Part shown: piece after piece, positions 8,524 through 14,658 of the stretch
Layout of the letters: the number at the start of each line of letters is the position of its first letter
Numbering within the stretch: the stretch's first letter is position 1
Assembly (NCBI GenBank): GCA_903832475.1
Contig: CAILBQ010000497.1
Location: forward strand, 1 to 14,658
From: an uncultured Acidobacteriota bacterium
GTDB lineage: Bacteria; Acidobacteriota; Terriglobia; Terriglobales; Acidobacteriaceae
Reading direction: 5' to 3'
DNA length: 14,658 nucleotides
Notes under the pieces: model-generated
Database searches by the model: none
What the model was told of the DNA's origin: nothing
The model's input: only the letters and a program-made list of their open reading frames with translations
Position numbers and translations under genes: made by a program

Positions 8524-8537
8524 TGCGGGCTCCCGCA
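8524..8537 (-). terminator. Possible terminator hairpin after mqnD
   Basis: On the minus strand TGCGGG-AG-CCCGCA forms a perfect inverted repeat starting 10 nt after the mqnD stop. It is followed by GCTTTCCC, which is a poor T tract. A realistic fold has five pairs with a four-base loop. It would separate mqnD from the REC-GGDEF gene, but rho-independent activity is uncertain. Confidence 0.4.
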
Positions 8538-8547
8538 TTGCAGATAC

Positions 8548-9420
8548 CTAGTCAACAAAATCGACCTTCGGCTTTACGGTAATAATCCCACGCTCATAGC
8601 CCAACGCCAGCAGCTTGCGGATGGCTTCCTGCCCATCCGTGCCGTAGCTTAACGTCCGTTCATTCACATACATGCTCACAAAGCGATTAGCCAGATTCGC
8701 ATCCAGGTCGCGAGCGAATTGCATGGCGTATTCCAGCCCCTGCTCGCGATTATCCAGCCCATGCTGAATGCTCTCGCGCAGAGCCTGCGTCACCGTGTGC
8801 ATGACCTCTGGTCCCAAGCTCCTGCGAATCGCATTGCCGCCCAGCGGCAGTACCAGGCCCGTCTGCTCTTTCCACCACACGCCCAGGTCGATCACCTTGC
8901 GCAGCCCGCTCGTCGCGTAGGTAAGTTGCCCCTCGTGGATGATAAGACCTGCTTCAAATCGCCCCGCCTGGATCTCCGGAATAATCTGGTCAAATGGCAC
9001 CACTTCCGTCTCAATATCGGGATTGAAAATCTTTAATGCGAGATAGGCGGTCGTCAGCGTTCCCGGTACCGCGATCTTGATTTTGCCCAGGTCTGCCGGG
9101 GTAAGCGGCTTGCTTGAAACCACCATCGGCCCGTAGTTCTCACCGACACTTCCGCCGCAGCTCATCAGCGTGTAGTTGTCCTGGATATACGGATAGGCGT
9201 GAAACGAAACTGCGGTCACATCGAAGAACGCTTCTTCCATGGCGCGGATGTTGAGCTTTTCGATATCGCAAAGCGTGTGTGTGAACTTATAACCCGGTAC
9301 GCGTATTTTGTTTGTGGCCAAACCATAAAACATGAATGCGTCGTCCGAATCCGGACTGTGTGCAATGGTGATGGTGCGCGTCTCGCTCGAATGCGCCGTG
9401 CCTGTCAATGTGCTGCTCAC
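8548..9420 (-). CDS. mqnD: MqnD-like 1,4-dihydroxy-6-naphthoate synthase (menaquinone, futalosine route)
   Basis: A 290-residue protein of the MqnA/MqnD family, which has a periplasmic-binding-protein-like fold but acts in the cytoplasm. MqnD converts cyclic dehypoxanthine futalosine to 1,4-dihydroxy-6-naphthoate, a late step of the alternative menaquinone pathway. The N-terminal family motif appears as HSPDSDDAFMFYGL (21-34), a variant of the usual SPCPNDTF form. The inter-lobe signatures VPGTLTTAY (118-126) and GLIIHEGQLTYATSGL carry His162, which aligns by position with the catalytic His of characterised MqnD. No signal peptide is present, which argues against a transporter binding protein. 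The start is supported by AGGAAGG about 7 nt upstream. No other menaquinone gene is in the window. MqnA, or a related solute-binding-like protein of unknown activity, is the main alternative. Confidence 0.75.
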   Translation of the reverse strand: MSSTLTGTAHSSETRTITIAHSPDSDDAFMFYGLATNKIRVPGYKFTHTLCDIEKLNIRAMEEAFFDVTAVSFHAYPYIQDNYTLMSCGGSVGENYGPMVVSSKPLTPADLGKIKIAVPGTLTTAYLALKIFNPDIETEVVPFDQIIPEIQAGRFEAGLIIHEGQLTYATSGLRKVIDLGVWWKEQTGLVLPLGGNAIRRSLGPEVMHTVTQALRESIQHGLDNREQGLEYAMQFARDLDANLANRFVSMYVNERTLSYGTDGQEAIRKLLALGYERGIITVKPKVDFVD

Positions 9421-9544
9421 TGAAATCCCTTCCTGTCCCTCGAGTCAACCAGCCGGATCGCCCAACTCGCCGATACGCTGCATCTCCGCTAACTTGCTAT
9501 TTCGTCGCCTGATGGCTAACTTGCTGCTTGTTTGCCAATCCCGA

Positions 9545-10159
9545 TCAGCCTTGCTGTCTTTTCCATCTCTCTGCGCCTGCTGCCATGCCCGCCGCCGCCA
9601 CCACTTTCAGTACGTCACCCGGCAGAAAGGGAAGCACCGCTTCGCTCATCAGCACACTCGGGTTCATACGGTGCCAGATGCCAAGCCATGTCGCCCCCAT
9701 GGCCAGCGTGACCAGGCTGCCTGCGCCGGCAATCATCAAGCCGCGTGAAAAGGTTCGGCTGCTGCGATGCCACCATGCTGACACCAGAGGCGCCACTACC
9801 GGATAGCTCAACAAATATCCGCCCGTCGGGCCCAGCAACTGCGCCACTCCGCCCAAGCCATGCGGCGTAAATACAGGCAATCCTGCGGTACCTTCCGCCA
9901 GGTAGGCCGCCATCGTCGCAAACGCCAGGCGCGGGTTGAGCAACAGTCCAAGCAGCACCACCGCAAACGGCTGCAGCGTTACTGGCACCGGCGTAAACCA
10001 AAGCGGAACCGACACATGCGCGCAGACTGCCACCAGCGCACTACCAACCAGCACAACTCCCGCGCCGCGCAGCATGGTCGCCGCAAGGCCTGCTTCCGTC
10101 ATGGTCGTTGGTGCCGTCGTCAAAACGACCCGTCGCGTTGCCTCGAAACTTCGATTCAT
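9545..10159 (-). CDS. bioY: BioY biotin transporter (ECF substrate-binding component)
   Basis: A 204-residue integral membrane protein that binds biotin for uptake, either alone or with the energy-coupling module (BioM/BioN or the shared EcfAAT). Family motifs are clear: VPVTLQPFAV (58-67), YLAEGTAGLPVF (86-97), GPTGGYL (110-116) and PFLPGDVLK (177-185), set among about six hydrophobic helices. Length is normal for BioY. The ATG overlaps the TGA of the preceding small membrane protein as ATGA, with a GGGGGG run 2 nt upstream, so translation is probably coupled. No ATPase or T component is nearby. The 124-bp gap to mqnD downstream contains no obvious terminator, so the two could share a transcript. 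Confidence 0.93.
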   Translation of the reverse strand: MNRSFEATRRVVLTTAPTTMTEAGLAATMLRGAGVVLVGSALVAVCAHVSVPLWFTPVPVTLQPFAVVLLGLLLNPRLAFATMAAYLAEGTAGLPVFTPHGLGGVAQLLGPTGGYLLSYPVVAPLVSAWWHRSSRTFSRGLMIAGAGSLVTLAMGATWLGIWHRMNPSVLMSEAVLPFLPGDVLKVVAAAGMAAGAERWKRQQG

Positions 10160-10365
10160 GTTCCCCCCGTCTTGTCTGGACCTTCCGGTCCACTCTCGTC
10201 GTCCACCCGGACGCCCTTTTGCGCTTCGATTTCCAGCACCACTTCCGCGCTGCCCGGCTCATCCGGCCTCAATCGTCTTTGCCGCAGCACATGGCGCACC
10301 ATCGCCCCCGCCGCAAACAGCAGCGCTCCCACCGAAATTAGGAGCCCAATCAGCAACCAGCGCAT
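10156..10365 (-). CDS. Small single-span membrane protein coupled to bioY
   Basis: A 69-residue protein I do not recognise. Residues 3-24 (LLIGLLISVGALLFAAGAMV) form one hydrophobic helix. A basic stretch (RHVLRQRRLR) follows, suggesting N-out/C-in topology, and then an acidic, disordered-looking tail with VVLEIEAQKG. Its TGA overlaps the bioY ATG (ATGA). The frame continues upstream to an ATG at 10542, but that extension has the composition of non-coding sequence, and the membrane segment follows the ATG at 10365. A GTG at 10371 is possible. A perfect 15-bp palindrome lies 26 nt upstream. It could be an accessory subunit of BioY or simply an unrelated first cistron. Confidence 0.6.
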   Translation of the reverse strand: MRWLLIGLLISVGALLFAAGAMVRHVLRQRRLRPDEPGSAEVVLEIEAQKGVRVDDESGPEGPDKTGGT

Positions 10366-10391
10366 CAGCACAGCAATCGCAAGTCTCTCTC

Positions 10392-10406
10392 TTTGGCATA
10401 GCCAAA
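10392..10406. promoter_or_regulatory. Perfect 15-bp palindrome, candidate operator
   Basis: TTTGGC-ATA-GCCAAA has 6-bp perfect arms around a 3-bp centre. It lies 26 nt before the ATG of the membrane protein that starts the bioY unit. The size and position fit an operator for a dimeric regulator, or a short leader hairpin. It does not match the BirA, BioR or BioQ sites I know. Function is inferred only from position. Confidence 0.4.
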
Positions 10407-10704
10407 ACGTAGCGTGCGGGCGAATTCTCCTCGCGGACCCGCCTCGTCGATCCAGCCGAGGAGCACTACCGAAGAAGAACGCCTCAACCCGAAGAATATC
10501 AGAGAGTCTTCCGCACTCCCACCGTCGCAAACCCGCCCGCACCTCGGCCGAAAGGAGACTTGTTCCTCTGGGCTTAAATCATTCCGTGTCCAGGTACCCC
10601 TCATGGCGCCCCGCAGTTCAGCCAACCCAACCAAAATCAAAGACCTGTCTCATTCCCGCCTTGCTCGAACCACTTTAGTAAGGCACCATATCATTGCAAA
10701 GCAA

Positions 10705-10709
10705 GGGAG
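10705..10709 (+). promoter_or_regulatory. Ribosome-binding site deciding the phosphohexomutase start
   Basis: GGGAG lies 8 nt before the ATG at 10718. The upstream in-frame ATG at 10694 would place this site inside the coding region and add eight residues not typical of the family. Confidence 0.65.
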
Positions 10710-10717
10710 ACCTCCTC

Positions 10718-12124
10718 ATGTCTACGACCATCAAGTTCGGCACCTCCGGCTGGCGCGCCATCGTCGCCGACGAATTCACCGTCGCCAATATCCGCCGCGC
10801 CGTCGCCGGCATCGCCGCTTACGTCAAAACCCAGCCTGCCCCTCACCGCGTGCTCGTCGGCCGCGACCCCCGCTTCCTTGGCGAATCCTTCGTCGACGAA
10901 GCCGCCCGCATCCTCTCGGCTGCCGGCGTCACCCCCATCATCATCCCCAAGGCTGCACCTACCCCCGCTATCTCCTACGCTGTCCGCCAGCTCAAGGCAA
11001 GCGGCTCCATCAACTTCACCGCCAGCCACAATCCGCCGGAATACAACGGCATCAAATTCTCGACGCACGACGGCGCTCCGGCCCTCCCTGAAGTCACCAA
11101 GCAGATCGAAGCCGCCATCGTCGCCTTAGGCGAAGACCCCAAGATCCCCCGCCTCGCCGACCCCGAGCCCAACTTTGAACAAGTCGACGTCAAAGATGAC
11201 TACCTCAAGCGTCTTGCCGAGCTGGTCGACCTCAAGGCCATCGCCGCCTCCAAGATCAAGATCGTCTTCGACCCCTTCTGGGGAGCCGCCCGCGGCTATT
11301 CCTGCCACATCCTCCGCGAAGCTGGCGTGACCGTCGAAACCGTCCACGACTACCGCGACGTCCTCTTCGGCGGCCACGCCCCCGAGCCCGACGATCAGCT
11401 CCTCGCCGAAGCCAAGGCCAAGACGAAGGAGATCGGCGCCAAGCTGGTCATCGCCACCGACGGCGACGCCGACCGCTTCGGCATTGTCGACGAGGATGGC
11501 ACCTTCATCCAGCCCAACTACATCATCGCCCTGCTCTTCGATTACCTCGTCGAAACCCGCGGCTGGAAGAACGGCGTCGCCAAGTCCGTCGCCACCACCA
11601 ACCTTATCAACGCTCTCGCCGACTATCACAAAGTGCCGCTCTATGAGACTCCCGTCGGCTTCAAATACATCGGCGAACTTATCAACCAGGACAAGATCGC
11701 CATCGGCGGCGAAGAGTCCGCAGGCCTCACCATCCGCGGCCACGTCCCCGAAAAAGACGGCGTCATCGCCGGCCTCCTGGTCGCCGAAATGGTCGCCAAA
11801 CGTGGCAAATCTCTCGGCGCCCAACTCACGGAGCTATTTGACAAAGTAGGTTCCTTCTATCCCGTTCGCGAGAACTTCCACTTGACCAATGAGGCCAAAG
11901 CCCGCTTCACTGAGAAGTTGAAGACTGATCCAAGTTCGCTCGGCAGCCGCAAAGTTACCAGCATCGTTCGGACAGATGGATTGAAGCTGGTCCTCGACGA
12001 CGGCTCCTGGGTCTGCTACCGACTCTCTGGCACGGAGCCCGTGGTCCGCGCCTATACAGAATCCCGCAACGAGTCCGACATGGCCGCGCTCAGCGCCGCC
12101 GCCAAAGACTTCGTTCTCAACTAG
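10718..12124 (+). CDS. Alpha-D-phosphohexomutase (phosphoglucomutase/phosphomannomutase)
   Basis: A 468-residue cytoplasmic enzyme that interconverts hexose 1-phosphate and 6-phosphate, feeding sugar nucleotides for envelope polysaccharides or glycogen. It starts with IKFGTSGWR, the family N-terminus. The phosphoserine loop is TASHNPPEYNGIKF with catalytic Ser103. The magnesium loop is DGDADR with Asp248, Asp250 and Asp252. The sugar-binding loop is GGEESAG (330-336), and the C-terminal phosphate-binding loop RLSGTEP is near 435-441. All four active-site loops are intact and length is normal. The YNGIKF form and GEESAG loop fit phosphogluco-/phosphomannomutases better than GlmM, but exact substrate preference cannot be read from sequence. 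It is followed on the same strand by the FtsB-like gene, 151 bp away across a degraded intergenic repeat. Confidence 0.93.
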   Translation: MSTTIKFGTSGWRAIVADEFTVANIRRAVAGIAAYVKTQPAPHRVLVGRDPRFLGESFVDEAARILSAAGVTPIIIPKAAPTPAISYAVRQLKASGSINFTASHNPPEYNGIKFSTHDGAPALPEVTKQIEAAIVALGEDPKIPRLADPEPNFEQVDVKDDYLKRLAELVDLKAIAASKIKIVFDPFWGAARGYSCHILREAGVTVETVHDYRDVLFGGHAPEPDDQLLAEAKAKTKEIGAKLVIATDGDADRFGIVDEDGTFIQPNYIIALLFDYLVETRGWKNGVAKSVATTNLINALADYHKVPLYETPVGFKYIGELINQDKIAIGGEESAGLTIRGHVPEKDGVIAGLLVAEMVAKRGKSLGAQLTELFDKVGSFYPVRENFHLTNEAKARFTEKLKTDPSSLGSRKVTSIVRTDGLKLVLDDGSWVCYRLSGTEPVVRAYTESRNESDMAALSAAAKDFVLN

Positions 12125-12159
12125 CCTTGGTTTTGGCTTAATCAGTCGGTATTGCTGTC

Positions 12160-12203
12160 TTGTCATGCCTGTCATACGGAGCGCAGCGAAAAGTCTCCTT
12201 TTA
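12160..12203. repeat. Degenerate copy of a dispersed intergenic repeat (GTCATNCNGAGCGNAGCGAA type)
   Basis: The stretch TGTCATACGGAGCGCAGCGAA followed by AAGTCTCC resembles the short element often found between bacterial genes, recalled as GTCATCCTGAGCGAAGCGAAGGATCTC. A partial duplicate TGTCATGCC precedes it. Its six-frame translation gives the familiar spurious peptides CHTERSEKS and FAALRMTG. It lies between the phosphohexomutase and the FtsB-like gene. Copy number elsewhere in the genome cannot be seen here. Confidence 0.55.
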
Positions 12204-12275
12204 GCTTCGTCACAACAATGCTGAGTGCCCCCGGTCCTGCTTCTATGATCGGGGATCTCCTTCAACCAAGAGAAA

Positions 12276-12659
12276 ATGATGTCCACCACTCCCCAACCCA
12301 CCGAGCACCCCACCCTCCTACAACGCTGGGCGGCCCACTACGCCATCAATCGCCGACGCATCGGCACCGTCGCTGCCGTTGTCTTCGCACTCCTCCTCGC
12401 GTGGCACGTGGTTAACGGCCGCAATGGCCTCTCCAGCTGGCAGCAGAAGCGCGCCGACAACAAATCCCTCACCCGCGAGATTGACCAGCTCACCGAAGAA
12501 AATGCCCGCCTCGCCGAGCACGTCGACCGCCTCAAATCTGATCCGGGCGCCATCGAATACGAAGCTCGCGCCCGTCACCAGTACGCCCGCCCCAACGAAG
12601 TCATCTACACCATCCCAACCCCTGCTCAACAGCCGACGACGCCGCCAGCCACAAAATAA
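12276..12659 (+). CDS. ftsB: Septum formation initiator protein (FtsB/DivIC-like)
   Basis: A 127-residue bitopic protein of the FtsB/DivIC family, a divisome component that works with FtsL and FtsQ to activate septal peptidoglycan synthesis. A short cytoplasmic N-terminus with RRR is followed by one membrane helix (about 30-47, GTVAAVVFALLLAWHVV). A periplasmic coiled coil runs about 52-88 (heptad-like LTREIDQLTEENARLAEHVDRLKS), and the characteristic ending ARHQYARPNEVIYTIP lies at 99-114. The Pro/Thr-rich tail is unremarkable. AAGAGAAAA serves as a weak ribosome-binding site before paired ATGs at 12276 and 12279, and either may be used. The assignment rests on architecture and the C-terminal motif. 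Confidence 0.85.
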   Translation: MMSTTPQPTEHPTLLQRWAAHYAINRRRIGTVAAVVFALLLAWHVVNGRNGLSSWQQKRADNKSLTREIDQLTEENARLAEHVDRLKSDPGAIEYEARARHQYARPNEVIYTIPTPAQQPTTPPATK

Positions 12660-13131
12660 AGCCCGCCCTTCCGCACTGAGGCAATCGCATGGAGGAATCC
12701 CATCCAGTGAGGGGAAGAGCCGAGCCACCTTAAAGGCCTCCTCCCGAACATGCCGGATAACGCTGCCTGCTTTGGCGTCATCAATTCCGAATTTCGATTT
12801 GGTGGAGTCAGTGTCGCGAAGTTACGCTGACTGGCCTAGGCGCGCTCAAACGCCAGCGGCGATTGAGTCCTTTCGCTATTCTGCCCGGCATCCGCTCGAC
12901 GACATGAGTTAGTTTGCCCTGCATGCTCTGGTTCTGGTCGAGCGGTAAACTTCCGATCTCGATCGTGAAATCGGACGTTGTGCCTGTTCAGAAGGGCGAA
13001 ATCCCCGTGAGAGCGGGGCCTTTCGTTCACCAACACCGCGAAGTTCCACGAAAGCCGATAGTCAGCCCCATTTTGATTCGCCCGGTTAGCCAGGGTTCGT
13101 CAGCTCGAAGCAACCGATCAGAACGGAGGGG
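12660..13131. other. 472-bp convergent intergenic region without a recognisable gene
   Basis: This lies between the convergent ftsB-like and glnB genes. No frame on either strand gives a recognisable protein. The minus strand has two short suggestive stretches in different frames, between about 12850 and 12990: one reads RFHDRDRKFTAR, reminiscent of transposase cores, and one reads MQGKLTHVVERMPGRIAKG. Neither has a start with a ribosome-binding site and both break quickly, so they may be remnants or chance. One terminator-like hairpin is present (13003-13018). No tRNA-like fold was found. Confidence 0.4.
12998..13024. terminator. Candidate terminator hairpin in the convergent region
   Basis: CCCCG (13003-13007) and CGGGG (13014-13018) flank a TGAGAG loop, with GAAA before and TTTC after that extend pairing. 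The T tract is short on both strands (CCTTTCGTTC on plus, ATTTCG on minus). It lies 108 nt beyond the P-II stop and over 300 nt beyond the ftsB-like stop, where a bidirectional terminator would be expected. Confidence 0.4.
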
Positions 13132-13470
13132 CTACAGAGCGGTTTCGCCCCGTTCATCGTTCCGGATGCGGATGGCTTCGTCCACCTTGGTGACAAATAT
13201 CTTGCCGTCGCCGATTTTGCCGGTGCGGGCGGCGCCGATGATGGCTGCCAGGGTCTTTTCTTTGAGCTCATCGGGGACGACGATTTCGATCTTGACCTTG
13301 GGCAGAAGATCGACGGTGTATTCGCGTCCGCGGTAGAACTCGGTATGGCCCTTTTGGCGGCCGTGGCCGCGGGCTTCTAGGATGGTCATGCCTTCGATGC
13401 CGGCTTCGAGGAGGGCATCTTTAACGGCGTCCAGCTTAGAGGGCTGGATGATGGCTTCGATCTTCTGCAT
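13132..13470 (-). CDS. glnB: Nitrogen regulatory protein P-II
   Basis: A 112-residue trimeric signal protein that reads 2-oxoglutarate and ATP/ADP and controls nitrogen assimilation, typically by blocking the Amt channel or modulating glutamine synthetase regulation. The start MQKIEAIIQPSKLDAVK at 13470 gives the exact family length; an upstream ATG at 13548 would add 26 atypical residues. The T-loop GRQKGHTEFYRGREYTVDLLPKVK keeps Tyr51, the usual uridylylation site, and Tyr46. The B-loop and C-terminal region (AARTGKIGDGKIFV, then IRIRNDERGETAL) are intact. AGAGG lies about 11 nt upstream of the ATG. It follows the Amt gene on the same strand, so linkage to ammonium uptake is clear. It could be named glnK on that context; sequence alone does not separate the two. 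Confidence 0.95.
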   Translation of the reverse strand: MQKIEAIIQPSKLDAVKDALLEAGIEGMTILEARGHGRQKGHTEFYRGREYTVDLLPKVKIEIVVPDELKEKTLAAIIGAARTGKIGDGKIFVTKVDEAIRIRNDERGETAL

Positions 13471-13546
13471 AAACTCTGAACCTCTTGCGAAATCTTCAGC
13501 TTTGACAGCGTAGCAGGTTGCCGGGGTAGTGATAGTGTTGATCGGC

Positions 13547-13591
13547 ACAGGGGATATTCGCCGCTACTAGGGTGAATTGTCTATCCCCTGT
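13547..13591. promoter_or_regulatory. Long-arm inverted repeat upstream of glnB
   Basis: ACAGGGGATA (13547-13556) and TATCCCCTGT (13582-13591) are perfect 10-bp inverted repeats separated by 25 bp, ending 76 nt before the glnB ATG. The layout could be a pair of half-sites for a regulator or a leader stem-loop. No known regulator site is recognised. Confidence 0.4.
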
Positions 13592-13725
13592 CAGGAAGAT
13601 GCATTGATTCCTTTAGGGGAGGGCGCAACCTATGTGAAGTCCCACCCTTAGCGATAGGCTGTCAAGGATGGGGCGCCCGGATTGGTAGTGAGGCTGATCG
13701 CACATCCTTCGCTGTCCTCCGGGCG

Positions 13726-13777
13726 GCACGCCCTTGCCGTGCGGGCGACCCGGCTCAGCCGCAAGGGCTGAAACCGG
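13726..13777. repeat. Twin hairpins just after amt (terminator or REP-like)
   Basis: The first is GCACG-CCCTTGC-CGTGC (13726-13742). The second (13750-13777) has CCGG/CCGG outer pairs, an internal loop and a CAGCC/GGCTG inner stem around GCAAG, starting 3 nt beyond the amt stop. There is no T run. The second resembles the GC-rich palindromes commonly scattered between acidobacterial genes, and it may attenuate amt transcription. Confidence 0.45.
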
Positions 13778-13780
13778 TGG

Positions 13781-14658
13781 CTAAGCGCCCAGGTCGTATG
13801 CTTCTTCCCCGTGCTGGGAGAGGTCGAGGCCGGTGGCTTCGTCTTCGGCGGTCAAGCGGAGGCCGATGGTTTTGTCGACGAGGAAGAGGATGACCAGGGT
13901 GCCGATGATGGAGACGGTCCAGGCGATAGCGACTCCGACAGCTTGGTTGAGAAGCTGATGCCAGTTGCCATCGACCACGCCTAGCGGAAGGTTGTTGCCT
14001 TGCGCGTCTTTGCCGAAGATGGGGTTGATGACGGCTGTGGCGAATACGCCGGTGAGAAGTGCTCCGATGGTGCCGCCGGCGCCATGGACGCCGAAAGCAT
14101 CCAAGGAGTCGTCGTAGCCAAAGATATTTTTGACCTTGATGACCATAAAGAAGCAGAACGCTCCGGCGATGAAGCCGAGGAGCAGGGCGGGCATGGGCTT
14201 CACAAATCCGGACGCAGGCGTGATGACAACCAGACCAGCGACGGCTCCTGAGATGGCCCCGAGCGCGGAGGGTTTGCCGTTGTGCAGCCACTCGGCGACC
14301 GACCAGCTCACCGCCGCCGCTGCCGCGGCGAAATGGGTGGCGACGAAAGCGGAGGTGGCGAGACCATTGGCAGCCAGAGCAGAGCCTGCGTTGAAGCCAA
14401 ACCAGCCTACCCAGAGCAGGCAGGCTCCAACCATGCTTAGGACCATGGAGTGCGGTGGCATGGCCGTCTTGGGGTATCCAACGCGCTTGCCGATGTAGAG
14501 AGCGGCAACCAGGGCAGAGACTCCGGAGGTGACGTGGACGACGGTTCCGCCAGCGAAGTCGAGGCAGGGAAACTTGCCGCCGGCCGCGTTGAGGAAGCCT
14601 CCGACGCCCCAGACCATGTGGGCCATGGGGTCATAGACGAATAACGACCAAAGGATGA
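13781..14658 (-). CDS. amt: Ammonium transporter Amt, partial at right edge
   Basis: The C-terminal 291 residues of an Amt/MEP channel that conducts ammonium across the inner membrane. The frame stays open to the edge (upstream of the internal Met at 14626 it reads ILWSLFVYDP), so the true start lies outside and roughly the first third is missing. The family signatures are DFAGGTVVHVTSG, with the first pore His encoded at 14534-14536, and then GWFGFNAGSALAANG. DAFGVHGAGG follows, with the second pore His at 14084-14086. Both twin-His residues and the late membrane helices are intact. The cytoplasmic C-terminal tail (GLRLTAEDEATGLDLSQHGEEAYD) is the conserved type that mediates coupling and P-II contact. 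The P-II gene follows 310 bp downstream. Confidence 0.96.
   Translation of the reverse strand, partial: ILWSLFVYDPMAHMVWGVGGFLNAAGGKFPCLDFAGGTVVHVTSGVSALVAALYIGKRVGYPKTAMPPHSMVLSMVGACLLWVGWFGFNAGSALAANGLATSAFVATHFAAAAAAVSWSVAEWLHNGKPSALGAISGAVAGLVVITPASGFVKPMPALLLGFIAGAFCFFMVIKVKNIFGYDDSLDAFGVHGAGGTIGALLTGVFATAVINPIFGKDAQGNNLPLGVVDGNWHQLLNQAVGVAIAWTVSIIGTLVILFLVDKTIGLRLTAEDEATGLDLSQHGEEAYDLGA

Larger units (their letters stand above)
8229..8547. other. 319-bp intergenic stretch between mqnD and the REC-GGDEF gene
   Basis: I see no convincing gene here. The mqnD-proximal end carries a hairpin (8524-8537, listed separately). Toward the REC-GGDEF gene the minus strand has a T-rich run at about 8288-8304, just upstream of GCCGAAGCCGTACGG, with no strong stem before it. 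I looked for the conserved core of c-di-GMP riboswitches because of the downstream gene and did not find it. Confidence 0.4.
10366..10717. other. 352-bp divergent intergenic region (bioY unit / phosphohexomutase)
   Basis: It should hold the promoters of both the leftward bioY unit and the rightward phosphohexomutase. I see no convincing coding sequence. It contains the TTTGGC palindrome (10392-10406) and a weaker inverted repeat, CTCCTCG at 10427-10433 with CGAGGAG at 10457-10463 (23-nt loop). No clear -35/-10 pair and no riboswitch core were recognised. Confidence 0.45.
13471..13780. other. 310-bp spacer between amt and glnB with several inverted repeats
   Basis: No gene is seen. The amt-proximal part carries two adjacent hairpins (13726-13742 and 13750-13777). 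The glnB-proximal part carries a 10-bp-arm inverted repeat (13547-13591). The gap is large enough for glnB to have its own promoter. I found no sigma-54 -24/-12 element with correct spacing on the minus strand. Confidence 0.5.

Noticed and set aside
8229..8547. Possible c-di-GMP riboswitch before the GGDEF gene
   Set aside because: The conserved core and tetraloop/receptor arrangement could not be found on the minus strand.
11126..11824. 232-residue minus-strand ORF opposite the phosphohexomutase
   Set aside because: It mirrors a strongly conserved enzyme in high-GC sequence, has a Gly/Val/Asp-rich composition typical of antisense frames, and no ribosome-binding site.
12836..13036. Minus-strand 66-residue ORF with HDRDRKFTAR, possible transposase fragment
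   Set aside because: The similarity covers about ten residues only, the following residues do not continue the integrase core pattern, and chance is likely. Kept only as a note in the gene-free stretch.
13725..13740. GGCACG...TTGC resembling a sigma-54 promoter
   Set aside because: The GG-to-GC spacing is one base short, it points away from glnB on the plus strand, and it is part of a hairpin.

Overview
The window looks like ordinary chromosomal sequence from a GC-rich Gram-negative bacterium, most likely an Acidobacteriota (Terriglobia-like) member. That assignment is inference. It rests on a fused tandem LptF/LptG-type permease, the decayed C-terminus of a large MacB/FtsX-type permease of the kind abundant in that phylum, an MqnD-type menaquinone gene, and a degraded copy of a short dispersed intergenic repeat. 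There is no rRNA, tRNA, CRISPR array, integrase or intact insertion sequence.

Layout. Positions 1-1613 (minus) hold the N-terminal two thirds of a double-length lipopolysaccharide export permease that runs off the left edge. A two-PAS sensor histidine kinase (1785-3422, plus) is divergent from it. It is followed by an eroded ABC-type permease pseudogene (about 3538-4284, plus). A copper cassette on the minus strand follows: a small HMA metal-binding protein (6745-7023) translationally coupled to a P1B-type Cu(I) ATPase (4289-6748). Next, all on the minus strand, come a receiver-GGDEF protein with degenerate catalytic motifs (7218-8228), an MqnD-like menaquinone enzyme (8548-9420), and a coupled pair of a 69-residue membrane protein (10156-10365) and the biotin transporter BioY (9545-10159). 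On the plus strand are an alpha-D-phosphohexomutase (10718-12124) and an FtsB/DivIC-like division protein (12276-12659). The right end carries, on the minus strand, an Amt ammonium transporter (13781 to beyond the right edge) followed by a P-II regulator (13132-13470).

Functional themes are envelope biogenesis (LPS export, division), copper export, cofactor supply (menaquinone, biotin), nitrogen sensing (Amt with P-II) and signalling (orphan kinase, degenerate GGDEF). I see no clear new multi-gene system. The points most worth a second look are the LptF/LptG fusion, the degenerate REC-GGDEF protein with a preserved RxxD motif, the membrane mini-protein coupled to bioY behind a perfect 15-bp palindrome, a 10-bp-arm inverted repeat between amt and glnB, and a 472-bp stretch at 12660-13131 without a recognisable gene.
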